Shown here: piece by piece, positions 53,517-61,865 of the stretch
How positions within the stretch are numbered: the stretch's first letter is position 1
Layout of the letters: the number at the start of each line of letters is the position of its first letter
Assembly (NCBI GenBank): GCA_943329075.2
Contig: CALQCM020000006.1
Location: 62,001-126,000, forward strand
Reading direction: 5' to 3'
Source: Chitinophaga pinensis
GTDB lineage: Bacteria > Pseudomonadota > Gammaproteobacteria > Burkholderiales > SG8-41
Length of the DNA stretch: 64,000 bases
Notes under the pieces: generated by a model
What the model saw: only the letters and a program-made list of their open reading frames with translations
Told to the model about the DNA's origin: nothing
Database searches by the model: none
Program-made: the position numbers and the translations under genes

Positions 53517-53688
53517 TGCATCTCCTCCCGCGTTTCGTGAATCGAAACTTTATTGGTATCGACTGCGATTGTTCCGCCGGATGCACGCCGGCGTCAAGCA
53601 CAGGCGCGGCGTTGGTGATACGCTTCAACAGCGGCGCGGTCAAAAATAACAATTCCTGGCGCCCGCCGCGTTCACCGGGGGAGGCAAG

Positions 53689-55012
53689 ATGCAACGCAAA
53701 CCGCAAAAACCACAACAGACCGGACACACGCCGGTCGCCGGCAACGGCCTGCTTGACCGGCGCGCCTTTCTGCGCGGCGGTGCCGCCGTCGCCGCCACCA
53801 TCACCGGCTACACCGTCGCCAAAAGTGCAGCGGCCGAACCGCTGAAAGACGACCCGTGGAGCCTGGTGCCGGGTGCCGGGTGCGATCACCAAACCCTACG
53901 AACAACGTTCGCGCTTCGAAGAAAAAGTCGCGCGTACGCTGACCAACCCTAAGGGCGAAACGCGCGTGCAGAATGCGCGCACCCCGCTGCATCTGCTGAA
54001 CGGCACGATCACGCCGGCGGGCCAGCATTTCGTCGTCGCGCAAAGCGGCGCGCCCGATATCGATCCGGCGAAACACCGCATCGCGATCCACGGCCTCGTT
54101 AAACAACCGCTGGTCTTCACACTCGAGGCGCTGGCGCGTTACCCGATGGTGACGCGCACGACTTTCATCGAATGCGGCGGCAACAGCGCACCGCTGTTCT
54201 CGCCGACGCCGATGCAGGGCAATCTGCAGGCGCTGCACGGGCTGGTCTCGTGCTCGGAGTGGACCGGCGTGCTTCTCTCGACGCTGCTGGAAGAAACCGG
54301 CATCGATCCGAAAGCGAAGTGGCTGATCGCCGAAGGCGCCGATGCGCCCACGCTCACGCGCAGCGTGCCACTGAAAAAGGGGCTCGCCGACGCGATGATC
54401 GCGCTTTATCAGAACGGCGAGCGCCTGATGCCGGCCAACGGCTATCCGGCGCGCCTTTTGTTGCCGGGCTGGGAAGGCAATATGAGCATCAAGTGGCTGC
54501 GCCGCATTAAATTGACCGACGCGCCGGGCATGACTTTCCCGGAAACGAAAACCTATTCGCAGCTGCTGCCCAACGGCAAGGCCTACCAGTTCTACTTCAT
54601 CCAGGAAGTGAAGTCCTTCATCACGCATCCCTCGCCTGATTTGAAAATGAGCGGCCCCGGTTTCTACGAAATCTCCGGTCTCGCATTTTCCGGCGATGGA
54701 AAAATTGCGCGCGTGATGGTCTCCGCCGACGGCGGCAAAAGCTGGGCCGAGGCCGCATTACAGGAACCGGTGCTCGACAAATCGTTCACGCGCTTTCGTT
54801 TGCCGTGGCGCTGGGACGGTTCACCGGCCATTCTGCAAAGCCGCGCCTGGGACGACCAGGGCAACGTGCAACCGACGCGCGCCGAGTTCGTGGCTGCGCG
54901 CGGCGAACTGAAAGCGCCGCTGTCGCTGGCGGCGTTTCCAAATCAGCATTTCAATGCGATCACGAGCTGGGGCATTGAAGCCAACGGGGAGATCAAACAT
55001 GTTTACGCCTAA
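53689..55012 (+). pseudogene. soxC: SoxC-type sulfite dehydrogenase molybdenum subunit, frameshifted by a 7-bp duplication
   Basis: The reading frame from 53689 starts with a Tat-type leader (LLDRRAFLRGGAAVAATITG) and reaches DDPWSLVPG, then shifts and stops. The remaining ~375 residues continue in another frame to 55012. The cause is visible: GTGCCGG occurs twice in a row near 53867-53880; removing one copy gives LVPGAITKPYEQRS without a break. The body has the molybdopterin fold, with the Mo-ligand Cys in TTFIECGGNSAPLFS, and a C-terminal Ig-like dimer domain. A GTG in the second repeat copy could start a leaderless cytoplasmic form. The soxD-like gene overlaps its end by 14 bp. Confidence 0.87.
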
Positions 55013-55523
55013 ATTGATCGCGGCGTTGGCCCTGCTCGCACTCGCCACCGGCGCAAACGCGGAGGGCCCGCGCCTCGGAAAAACGATTTCGGCAGAAGAA
55101 CTCGCCGCCTGGGACAGCAGCGTAATGCCCGACGGCAACGGATTACCGGAAGGCAGCGGCACCGCCGCGCAGGGCGCGCAGATCTTCGCGCAGAAGTGTG
55201 TGACCTGCCACGGCGAAAAAGGTGTCGGCGGCAGCGCCTCGGCATTGCTGCCGCGCGGCCCGATCACCAGCATCAACGGCGGCGAAAAAACCATCGGCAA
55301 CTTCTGGCCCTATGCGAGCACGCTGTTCGATTACATCCGGCGCGCCATGCCGTGGCAGCAACCGAAGTCCCTAACCAGCAACGAGGTCTATGCGCTGACC
55401 GCGTATCTGCTGGCTTTGAATAAAGTGATCGACGAAGGCGCCGGACTGGATGCGGCGACGCTGGCAAAAATCAAAATGCCCAATCGCGACGGCCTCATCA
55501 TCCGCTTTCCGGACCGCATCTGA
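54999..55523 (+). CDS. SoxD-like c-type cytochrome
   Basis: 174 residues from 54999, overlapping the soxC end by 14 bp. Signal peptide MFTPKLIAALALLALATGAN, cleavage near ANA. One haem c site, QKCVTCHGEKG; the distal Met is probably in RRAMPWQQP. This is the electron acceptor for SoxC in periplasmic sulfur oxidation. It is shorter than di-haem SoxD proteins (about 380). With soxC frameshifted it may lack its partner. Confidence 0.87.
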   Translation: MFTPKLIAALALLALATGANAEGPRLGKTISAEELAAWDSSVMPDGNGLPEGSGTAAQGAQIFAQKCVTCHGEKGVGGSASALLPRGPITSINGGEKTIGNFWPYASTLFDYIRRAMPWQQPKSLTSNEVYALTAYLLALNKVIDEGAGLDAATLAKIKMPNRDGLIIRFPDRI

Positions 55524-55573
55524 TTGCAATATCTTTGAGGTCCGTTGCCCGCGACTGTGGGCAACGGATATTT

Positions 55574-55726
55574 TTATTGTTGTTGTTGCTGCTGCTGCTG
55601 CGCGGTTGAAGCCGGCGTCTGCGTCGCGGGCGGCGTGACGCCAACCGACTGCCGCGCAGGCAAACAGGACTTGGGATCGGGGGCGGATGCCGCGGCGGCC
55701 TCCTTTTCGACTTCTGGCGCGGTCAT
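55574..55726 (-). CDS. possible 50-residue protein ending in eight glutamines
   Basis: ATG at 55726, 11 bp after the stop of the NHL-repeat gene, to TAA at 55574. It reads MTAPEVEKEAAAASAPDPKS, then a Pro/Thr-rich stretch, then Q8 coded by four CAG and four CAA. No good ribosome site; coupling to the upstream gene would be needed. It might equally be non-coding. Confidence 0.35.
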   Translation of the reverse strand: MTAPEVEKEAAAASAPDPKSCLPARQSVGVTPPATQTPASTAQQQQQQQQ

Positions 55727-55736
55727 CGAACCACGC

Positions 55737-56732
55737 CTATTGCCGCACGTACTTGAGCAGATTCGCCGCGCTGGTTTCCGCGCCGTAAATCACCCCCGAC
55801 GGATCGGCTGCCACGCCCTCAGGCACCGACTCCTTGTCGGGCTCCGGCCCGACGCCCGGAATCAGCGCGCGCACCGTGCCGTCCTTCGCGCTGCCGACGC
55901 GGATGCCGCGGCGAAAACCCGGATTGCGTTTGGCGTCCGACTGCGAATCGGTGACGTATATGTTGTCGGCGGCATCGATATAAATGCCGCTCGGCCGGCC
56001 GAACTGTTTCCATTCGTCGATGAGATTGCCATCGGCATCGAAGATCTTAACCAGCCCGTTGCCGCGGTCACCAACAAAGACACGGCCCTGCGAATCGAGC
56101 GCGATGGCGTGCAGCTCGTCGAATTCACCGCGTCCCCGGCCCTTTTTGCCGAAGCTTTTGATGAACTTGCCGTCCTTCGAAAACTTCATGACGCGCGCGT
56201 TGGATTCGCCGCCATGGCCATCCGCAACATAAATGTCGCCGTTGGGCGCCACCGTCACCGCCGACGGGCGGTTGAACAACTCGTTGGTCGCACCGGCAGC
56301 CCCCGCCTTGCCCAGCGTCATCAGCACCTTGCCCTGCGCACTGAATTTGACGACGACATGGCCCTTGCCGTTTTTGCCATCGGCATCGGTCACATAAACA
56401 TTACCGTCGCGGTCCAGCGCCATGCCGTGCGGAAACACGAACATGTCGCCGCCGAACGACTTGATCACATTGCCACCGCGATCAAACTGAAAAATCGTTT
56501 CCAGTTTCGAATCCGCGCAATCACGTGCGCCGCAACGCTCAAACGCCCAGATGTTGCCGGCGCGGTCGATATCCACCCCCGAAGTCGAGCCCCATTTGCG
56601 GCCGGCCGGATATTTGGCCCAGCCCTGCTCCAGCCGGTACGGATTGTCCTGCGCCAACAGCGGCGCCTGCATTGCCAGCAGGCAACAGGCCGCGGCAATC
56701 ATTGCAAACAGTTTTGAAATTGAATGTGACAT
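55737..56732 (-). CDS. exported NHL-repeat beta-propeller (peptidyl-hydroxyglycine lyase-like)
   Basis: 331 residues with a signal peptide (MSHSISKLFAMIAAACCLLA, cleavage after PLLAQ). NHL blades repeat as GVDIDRAGNIWAFERCG, HGMALDRDGNVYVTDADG, SAVTVAPNGDIYVADGHG, HAIALDSQGRVFVGDRGN and SGIYIDAADNIYVTDSQS. The combination resembles the lyase domain of peptidyl-alpha-amidating enzymes, which in bacteria have no settled role. Periplasmic. Confidence 0.88.
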   Translation of the reverse strand: MSHSISKLFAMIAAACCLLAMQAPLLAQDNPYRLEQGWAKYPAGRKWGSTSGVDIDRAGNIWAFERCGARDCADSKLETIFQFDRGGNVIKSFGGDMFVFPHGMALDRDGNVYVTDADGKNGKGHVVVKFSAQGKVLMTLGKAGAAGATNELFNRPSAVTVAPNGDIYVADGHGGESNARVMKFSKDGKFIKSFGKKGRGRGEFDELHAIALDSQGRVFVGDRGNGLVKIFDADGNLIDEWKQFGRPSGIYIDAADNIYVTDSQSDAKRNPGFRRGIRVGSAKDGTVRALIPGVGPEPDKESVPEGVAADPSGVIYGAETSAANLLKYVRQ

Positions 56733-56840
56733 GACACTCTCCCCCGTGTTGTTGGCCCCCGCAATCTACGCGCTTGCAACGCGCAGGACAACCCGCCGCC
56801 ACAACCGGTAAACTGCGCCGATTCATCGCGGAGGTGTCGC

Positions 56841-57410
56841 ATGCAGGACCTGAATAAATATAGCGTGCTGATCGCGCCGGGTGTGGGCGGCTCGGGTGCC
56901 GAACACTGGCAGACCTTCTGGGAGGATGCGTTTCCGCAATTCCAGCGCGTGCAGCAGGCCGACTGGGACAAACCTGTCTATAGCGAATGGGCGGCGCGGC
57001 TTTCTGATGCCGTCAGCAAGAGCACCAAGCCGGTCGTACTGGTCGGCCACAGCCTCGGCACTTCGCTGACGATGCGCTGGTCGCTTGACAATCCGGCACT
57101 GGCGAAAAAAGTCGCCGGCGCCTTTTTGGTTGCGCCAACCGACCGCGACCGTTTCGCCAACGTGCCCGACTCACCGGTACAGGGCTTCGGCAATATGCTC
57201 CTCAAGCCACTGCCGTTTCCGACGGCGGTGGTGGCGAGCCGCGACGATGATCGCGTGTCATTCGAGCGCGCAAAAGTGTTTGCCGACGCCTGGGGTGCGA
57301 GCTTCACCGACGCCGGCAGCCACGGCCACCTTGGTTCGGCGGCGCAGCTCGGTTTGTGGCCGTTCGGTCTTGTCAGCTTCGGCCAGTTCATCGGCTCGCT
57401 GCCTGCCTGA
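56841..57410 (+). CDS. RBBP9/YdeN-type alpha/beta hydrolase
   Basis: 189 residues with GGAGGTG before the ATG. Nucleophile elbow VGHSLG with Ser71; likely acid and base are in ASRDDD and the C-terminal GSHGHLG. The size and the GAEHWQTFWEDAFP motif fit the RBBP9/YdeN family of small serine hydrolases. Converges with ahpC. Confidence 0.92.
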   Translation: MQDLNKYSVLIAPGVGGSGAEHWQTFWEDAFPQFQRVQQADWDKPVYSEWAARLSDAVSKSTKPVVLVGHSLGTSLTMRWSLDNPALAKKVAGAFLVAPTDRDRFANVPDSPVQGFGNMLLKPLPFPTAVVASRDDDRVSFERAKVFADAWGASFTDAGSHGHLGSAAQLGLWPFGLVSFGQFIGSLPA

Positions 57411-57466
57411 GCGCAGCACTTACGCCGCCGTTGCAACGGCTGCTGCCGTCTGGCCGGCCGCAACCC

Positions 57467-57495
57467 GCCGGCGCCGCCCCGCGGGGCGCGCCGGC
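57467..57495. terminator. GC-rich hairpin between convergent genes
   Basis: GCCGGCGC and GCGCCGGC arms, with an inner CCCC-GCGGGG stem, between the hydrolase and ahpC stops. No T-run follows, so its role as terminator is tentative. Confidence 0.5.
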
Positions 57496-57506
57496 TGCTT
57501 GAACGA

Positions 57507-58076
57507 TCAGATCTTGCCGACCAGATCGAGCGAAGGCGCCAGCGTCTTCGCGCCTTCCTTCCACTTCGCCGGACAGACTTCACCCGGGTGGCTGGCGACG
57601 TATTGCGCGGCCTTGACCTTGCGCAGCAGTTCCGAGGCATCGCGACCGATACCACCGGCGTTGACTTCGATGATCTGAATCCGGCCCTGCGGGTCGATGA
57701 CGAAGGTTCCGCGTTCGGCGAGGCCTTCGGTTTCGATCATCACGCCGAAGTTGCGCGTAATCTGGCCGGTCGGGTCGCCGACCATCGGGTACTGGATCTT
57801 GCGAATGGTATCTGAGGTGTCGTGCCAGGCCTTGTGCGTGAAGTGGGTGTCGGTCGATACAGCGTAGATTTCGACGCCCATCTTCTTGAACTCGGCGTAG
57901 TTATCGGCAAGGTCCCCCAGTTCGGTCGGGCAGACGAAGGTGAAGTCAGCCGGATAGAAGAACACGACCGACCACTTGCCTTTCAGCGTCTCGTTGCTGA
58001 CGTCGACAAACTGGCCGGCGTGGAAGGCGCTCGCCTTGAACGGAAGAATTTCGGTGTTGATCAGTGAAGCGCTCAT
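57507..58076 (-). CDS. ahpC: alkyl hydroperoxide reductase AhpC (2-Cys peroxiredoxin)
   Basis: 189 residues. Peroxidatic C49 in [19 protein letters not shown] and resolving C168 in [15 protein letters not shown] define a typical 2-Cys AhpC. It reduces hydrogen peroxide and organic hydroperoxides in the cytoplasm. AhpF is not adjacent, so a thioredoxin or AhpD-type reductant is needed. An OxyR-like site lies about 100 bp upstream. The start is confirmed by GGAG 9 nt before the ATG. Confidence 0.96.
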   Translation of the reverse strand: MSASLINTEILPFKASAFHAGQFVDVSNETLKGKWSVVFFYPADFTFVCPTELGDLADNYAEFKKMGVEIYAVSTDTHFTHKAWHDTSDTIRKIQYPMVGDPTGQITRNFGVMIETEGLAERGTFVIDPQGRIQIIEVNAGGIGRDASELLRKVKAAQYVASHPGEVCPAKWKEGAKTLAPSLDLVGKI

Positions 58077-58161
58077 GTGTTTCTCCTTGGAGGGTTGAGT
58101 TAAATGTTGACCACGGAGCGAATCTTAGCGAGGCCGTGTTAATAAATAAATTTGATTGTTA

Positions 58162-58187
58162 CTATTGTTTCGATAGTGCATGGCTAT
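58162..58187. promoter_or_regulatory. OxyR-like operator upstream of ahpC
   Basis: CTAT (58162-58165), 7 bp, ATAG (58173-58176), 7 bp, CTAT (58184-58187): three of the four quarter-sites of the OxyR consensus with exact spacing; the fourth is TTTG instead of ATAG. GATTGTT and AACAATC arms flank it. Position about 90-110 bp before the ahpC start fits activation by OxyR. Confidence 0.6.
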
Positions 58188-58479
58188 TCAACAATCTGGC
58201 CTGCGGCGCCGGCCACGCGGTGTGGCCGCTTAAAAAAATATGCGCCGCGGGAACCCGATACCCCCATGAATAAAAAGAGAAATTCTGTGCACCCTGCACG
58301 GCATCGCACAAAAAAAATGTACAAGCGGGCGCAAACGCACGCCCAGGAAACCTCCACGCCGCCGCGCAAAAGTCGCTCAAACACATGAAATCAATCAGGT
58401 TTTCAAATGGACGCCGCTACTGGCACGCCGCTTGCTGCATACAGGGCAAGCAGCAACGAAATTCAACCAGGAGAAGATC

Positions 58480-58806
58480 ATGAACACCACGATGACAATG
58501 AACGCCGGATACCAAACCACGGCACCCACCCGCGGCTACGACTACACCGCCGCGATCGCCCAAGCCAAATTCGTCGCCATGATCGTCGCGGCGCCGCTGA
58601 TCGGACTCGCAGCCATCACGCTGCTCCCGCTCGCCGGACTCGCGATGCTCATCAAAATGGGTTTCCAGGCACTGCCGAAACGCGCACGCGATATCGCACT
58701 GTTCTTCGCCGCCCCGTTCATCGGACTCGCCTACCTCGCAGCCTTTCCGCTGATCGGTGTCGGCGCCTTGGCGTATGCGGGCGTGCAGGCCGCACGCGGC
58801 AAATAA
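58480..58806 (+). CDS. small membrane protein of unknown function
   Basis: 108 residues from the ATG at 58480, with AGGAGA 6 nt upstream. Hydrophobic segments: AMIVAAPLIGLAAITLLPLA, LAMLI, IALFFAAPFIGLAYLAAFPL and IGVGALAYAGV, separated by the basic KMGFQALPKRARD. The two long ones share an A-A-P-x-I-G-L pattern, suggesting an internal repeat. A strong terminator follows. I do not recognise a family. Confidence 0.75.
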   Translation: MNTTMTMNAGYQTTAPTRGYDYTAAIAQAKFVAMIVAAPLIGLAAITLLPLAGLAMLIKMGFQALPKRARDIALFFAAPFIGLAYLAAFPLIGVGALAYAGVQAARGK

Positions 58807-58826
58807 GCGATGGCCCGCCTCGAAAC

Positions 58827-58872
58827 AAAACGGCGCCGGGACTCCCCACAGAGAGCAACCCGGCGCCGTTTT
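58827..58872. terminator. bidirectional rho-independent terminator
   Basis: AAAACGGCGCCGGG and CCCGGCGCCGTTTT form a 14-bp perfect stem with A and T runs at its ends, so it can act on both strands: the small membrane gene and the glutathione transferase. Confidence 0.92.
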
Positions 58873-58896
58873 GATTGAAGCGAGACGTTTTAAAAA

Positions 58897-59505
58897 TTAC
58901 TGGTCGCGCATCGCCCGTGCTTTTTTCGCCGCCGGGCGTTCCCAGCAAACTTTCATCCACGCATCCAGACGCGGCCACTTCGACAGATCGATCGACAGCG
59001 CGCGGAACAGCGCCGAGGCCACATTCAGATCGGCCACCGTAAATTCGTTGCCCAGCAGATATTTCGATTTGCCCAATGCGCTTTCGAGCACATCGAACGC
59101 CGGCACCACTTCCTTCCAGGCCTTCTCCGCCAGCTCGGGTTTGCGTTCGGCCTCCGGCAATGCCTTGACGTGACGCACGTAATCGACGATCTGCCGGTCA
59201 AGCCGGTCGGTTTCCCACAGACTCCACTGCATCGCCAGCGCCTCGCCCTTCGCATCGGCCGGATACAGCGGGCTTTTGTGCTTCTTCGCCAGATAGAGAT
59301 TGATCGCCATTGATTCGGCGAGCACGAAACCGTCGTCGTCGATGGTCGGCACGCGGCCGTTGGAATTGAGCGTGCGGAACTCCGGCGTCTTCGTTTCCGG
59401 CGCGCGCGGCAGCCAGTCTTTGTGCTCGTAAGAAATGCCGAGTTCACCGGCCATCCAGATCACGCGGACCGCGCGTGAATTCGCCGAACCATAAATACGC
59501 AGCAT
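58897..59505 (-). CDS. glutathione S-transferase family protein
   Basis: 202 residues with GAGGAGAGAG before the ATG. Thioredoxin fold begins MLRIYGSANSRAVRVIWMAG; cis-Pro in SNGRVPTIDDDGFVLAESMA; C-terminal domain with FTVADLNVASALFRALSID. It differs clearly from the enzyme at 43308. Stand-alone. Confidence 0.93.
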   Translation of the reverse strand: MLRIYGSANSRAVRVIWMAGELGISYEHKDWLPRAPETKTPEFRTLNSNGRVPTIDDDGFVLAESMAINLYLAKKHKSPLYPADAKGEALAMQWSLWETDRLDRQIVDYVRHVKALPEAERKPELAEKAWKEVVPAFDVLESALGKSKYLLGNEFTVADLNVASALFRALSIDLSKWPRLDAWMKVCWERPAAKKARAMRDQ

Positions 59506-59614
59506 GGGACTCTCTCCTCGATTGAACGAAGCGTGAGTTTACCGTCGTGCGCGGTGCGGTGAAAACATTATTGAAACACCCGGGTGGCAGGGCGCCGCCG
59601 CGGGACCGAAACGC

Positions 59615-60337
59615 CTATTTCTGCAGCGTCGCGTCTTCGACCAGCACCTTGTAGGCATAGCCAGAACCGAAATCCTGATCGGTGCGCACGATACCTTTGG
59701 CCGTCACGACATCGCCGAGTTTCGCCGGCGCGGTGGTTCTGACCAGAATGTCGTTGCTGTTGTCTGCGGCCGAACCCGTGCCGTCGCGCAAATGCAGCCA
59801 GTTCTTGCCCATGATGCCCTGGTTATATTTGACGATCTTGCCGCGCACCAGCACCGGCTTGTCTTTCAACTCGGCGCTTTTGCCGACGATCTCGGCCACC
59901 GTGCGCGCGTTCGCACCGCTGGCTTTTGACACCTTAACGTCGACGCTGTCCGGCGCCTTTGGCATGCCTGCATGCGGATTAGCGGCAGGTGCACCGCCAC
60001 CCGCGTGCGGATTGGCGTTCGACGGCGCCGCACCGGGCAGGTTGCCCAGCAGAATCACCGGGAAGGTACGGTTCAGCGATTTGCTCTTGAAATCCTTCAT
60101 GACCATCACGTTCTCGATCGTCACGTTGGCCCCCTTTTCCACCGGCGCCTTGCTCACCGAAGCCCAGAATTCGCCGTCTTTGGTTTTCAGGCGCAAATAG
60201 GTGAAGCCGTTGGCATCGATGACTTCCTGCACCTCACCTTTGACCGTCTCGGTTTTGGGCGGCACCGTGGCGGCGCCTTCAGCCGCCCAAACACCAACAG
60301 AAACAACCATCGCACAGATGGCGAGCAGATTCTTCAT
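59615..60337 (-). CDS. exported two-OB-fold protein of unknown function
   Basis: 240 residues with signal peptide MKNLLAICAMVVSVGVWA. Domain 1 (about 30-105) and domain 2 (about 145-240, with KYNQGIMGKNWLHLRDGTGS and NDILVRTTAPAKLGDVVTAK) look like OB folds of the nucleic-acid-anticodon-like DNA-binding type found in periplasmic proteins. Between them is a linker with repeated NPHAG (three His-containing copies), possibly metal-binding. Periplasmic; role unknown. Confidence 0.8.
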   Translation of the reverse strand: MKNLLAICAMVVSVGVWAAEGAATVPPKTETVKGEVQEVIDANGFTYLRLKTKDGEFWASVSKAPVEKGANVTIENVMVMKDFKSKSLNRTFPVILLGNLPGAAPSNANPHAGGGAPAANPHAGMPKAPDSVDVKVSKASGANARTVAEIVGKSAELKDKPVLVRGKIVKYNQGIMGKNWLHLRDGTGSAADNSNDILVRTTAPAKLGDVVTAKGIVRTDQDFGSGYAYKVLVEDATLQK

Positions 60338-60535
60338 GACCCTGTCACTCCTTCAAATTGAAGCCCGCAGGATAACAGAGGCACCGGCCGGAAAATTTGA
60401 TCCATCACAATTTAACCGCTGCTGCGCACGCCATCGGGCCGCATCGTTGTATGCAATAATCGATGCCGAATTTCCAAAAAACGACCGCTCGTTCCAGGCC
60501 GCGCCCGCAATTCACCCGAGGACAGAGGAGATCGC

Positions 60536-61636
60536 ATGACCACACGCAGAAAATTCATCCAGGACGCCGCCGCCACCGTGGGCGTCATTTTCACCGGCTG
60601 CAGCATGTTGCACGCCGCGCCGGCGCGCGCACAGACCAAAGCCAAATCGCGCCTGCCGGTGCTGGTCAAGGGCAAACGCGTCAAAACCATTGATGTGCAT
60701 GCGCACTGCCTGATCGCCGAGGCGCTCGCCCTGCTGCCGGCCGACGAAGCTCGTGGCATTTATCCGCCGGTCAAGGGCTCGAAGGAATTCGACATTGTCC
60801 TCGACGAACGCCTCGGCATGATGGACGCGCAGGGTGTAGACATGGAGGTGCTCAGCATCAACCCGTGGTGGTACCGCAAGGAACGCGACCTCGTTGAAAA
60901 AGTCATCGCCGTGCAGAACGAAAAACTCGCCGAGCTCTGCGCCAAGAAGCCGGACCGCCTCGCCGCATTTGCATCGCTCGCTTTGCAATTCCCGGACCTC
61001 GCCGTGCAACAACTCGAAACGGCGGTAAAAAAATACGGCCTCAAGGGTGCGGCGATCGGCGGCAACGTTGCCGGCATCGATTTCTCGGATGCCAAATACC
61101 ATCCGGTCTGGGCGAAGGCCGAGGAGCTCGACGTGCCGCTGTTCATCCATCCGCAAAGCCCGCCGCAACTGGCGAGCCGCTACAAGGGCAACGGCTGGCT
61201 GTCGAACGTCGTCGGCAATCCGCTCGACACCACGCTGGCGTTGCAGCACCTGATTTTCGAAGGCGTGCTCGACAAATATCCGAAACTCAAAGTCTGCGCC
61301 GCGCACGGCGGCGGCTACCTGCCCTCCTACGCGCCGCGTTCCGACCACGGTTGCTTCATCTCGCCGCAGGGCTGCGATCCGTCCATCGTGCTGAAGAAAA
61401 AGCCGACCGAATATCTGAACCAGATGTATTTCGACACGCTGGTCTTCACCTCGGAAGCGCTGCGCCACATCGCGGCGCAGGTCGGTGCCAGCCAGCTCAT
61501 GATCGGCACCGATTCGCCGATCCCATGGAACGAACATCCGGTCGACCACATCATGGCCACCGCCACGCTGTCGGACAAGCAGAAGATCGCGATGCTCGGC
61601 GGCAATGCGGCGAAGATGCTGGGCATGAAGAGCTGA
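60536..61636 (+). CDS. amidohydrolase-2 (ACMSD-like) family protein with Tat leader
   Basis: 366 residues. Tat signal TTRRKFIQDAAATVGVIFTG, so exported folded. Metal ligands H55 and H57 in IDVHAHC, further His in VPLFIHPQSP and CAAHGGGYLP, and Asp in MIGTDSPIPWNEHP. The ACMSD/gamma-resorcylate decarboxylase branch carries out metal-dependent decarboxylation or hydration; export is unusual for it. The repeat at 61666 follows. Confidence 0.9.
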   Translation: MTTRRKFIQDAAATVGVIFTGCSMLHAAPARAQTKAKSRLPVLVKGKRVKTIDVHAHCLIAEALALLPADEARGIYPPVKGSKEFDIVLDERLGMMDAQGVDMEVLSINPWWYRKERDLVEKVIAVQNEKLAELCAKKPDRLAAFASLALQFPDLAVQQLETAVKKYGLKGAAIGGNVAGIDFSDAKYHPVWAKAEELDVPLFIHPQSPPQLASRYKGNGWLSNVVGNPLDTTLALQHLIFEGVLDKYPKLKVCAAHGGGYLPSYAPRSDHGCFISPQGCDPSIVLKKKPTEYLNQMYFDTLVFTSEALRHIAAQVGASQLMIGTDSPIPWNEHPVDHIMATATLSDKQKIAMLGGNAAKMLGMKS

Positions 61637-61665
61637 GATCAACGCGCACAATCTTTAGCCGGCGC

Positions 61666-61792
61666 CTTCCCCCTTGCTGGGGGAAGGATAGGATGGGGCT
61701 AAAGCAGCACCGTCGCATCGTTTACCCTCTTCAAAATTTTTATACACCGCCCCCCAGCCCAACCTTCCCGCACAAGGGAGGGGGCAGGCCGG
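61666..61792. repeat. CCTTCCCCC / GGGGGAAGG inverted repeats
   Basis: CCTTCCCCCTTGCTGGGGGAAGG hairpin-type arms (shown in part) and a second CCCAACCTTCCCGCACAAGGG element. Same group as 14203 and 52474. The rest of 61637-61865 shows nothing else. Confidence 0.8.
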
Positions 61793-61865
61793 CGCTTCCA
61801 ATCTTTCCGCTCAAAATTAATTTAAGCAAACATCAAATTATTCAAACCAACCGACCGAGTAAAAA

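Noticed and set aside
55545-56717. 390-codon plus-strand frame starting in the CAG/TTG repeat
   Set aside because: Antisense to the NHL-repeat gene, whose signal peptide and blades are clear.
58152-58388. 78-codon frame in the ahpC upstream region
   Set aside because: It covers the OxyR-like site, has no ribosome site, and resembles no protein.
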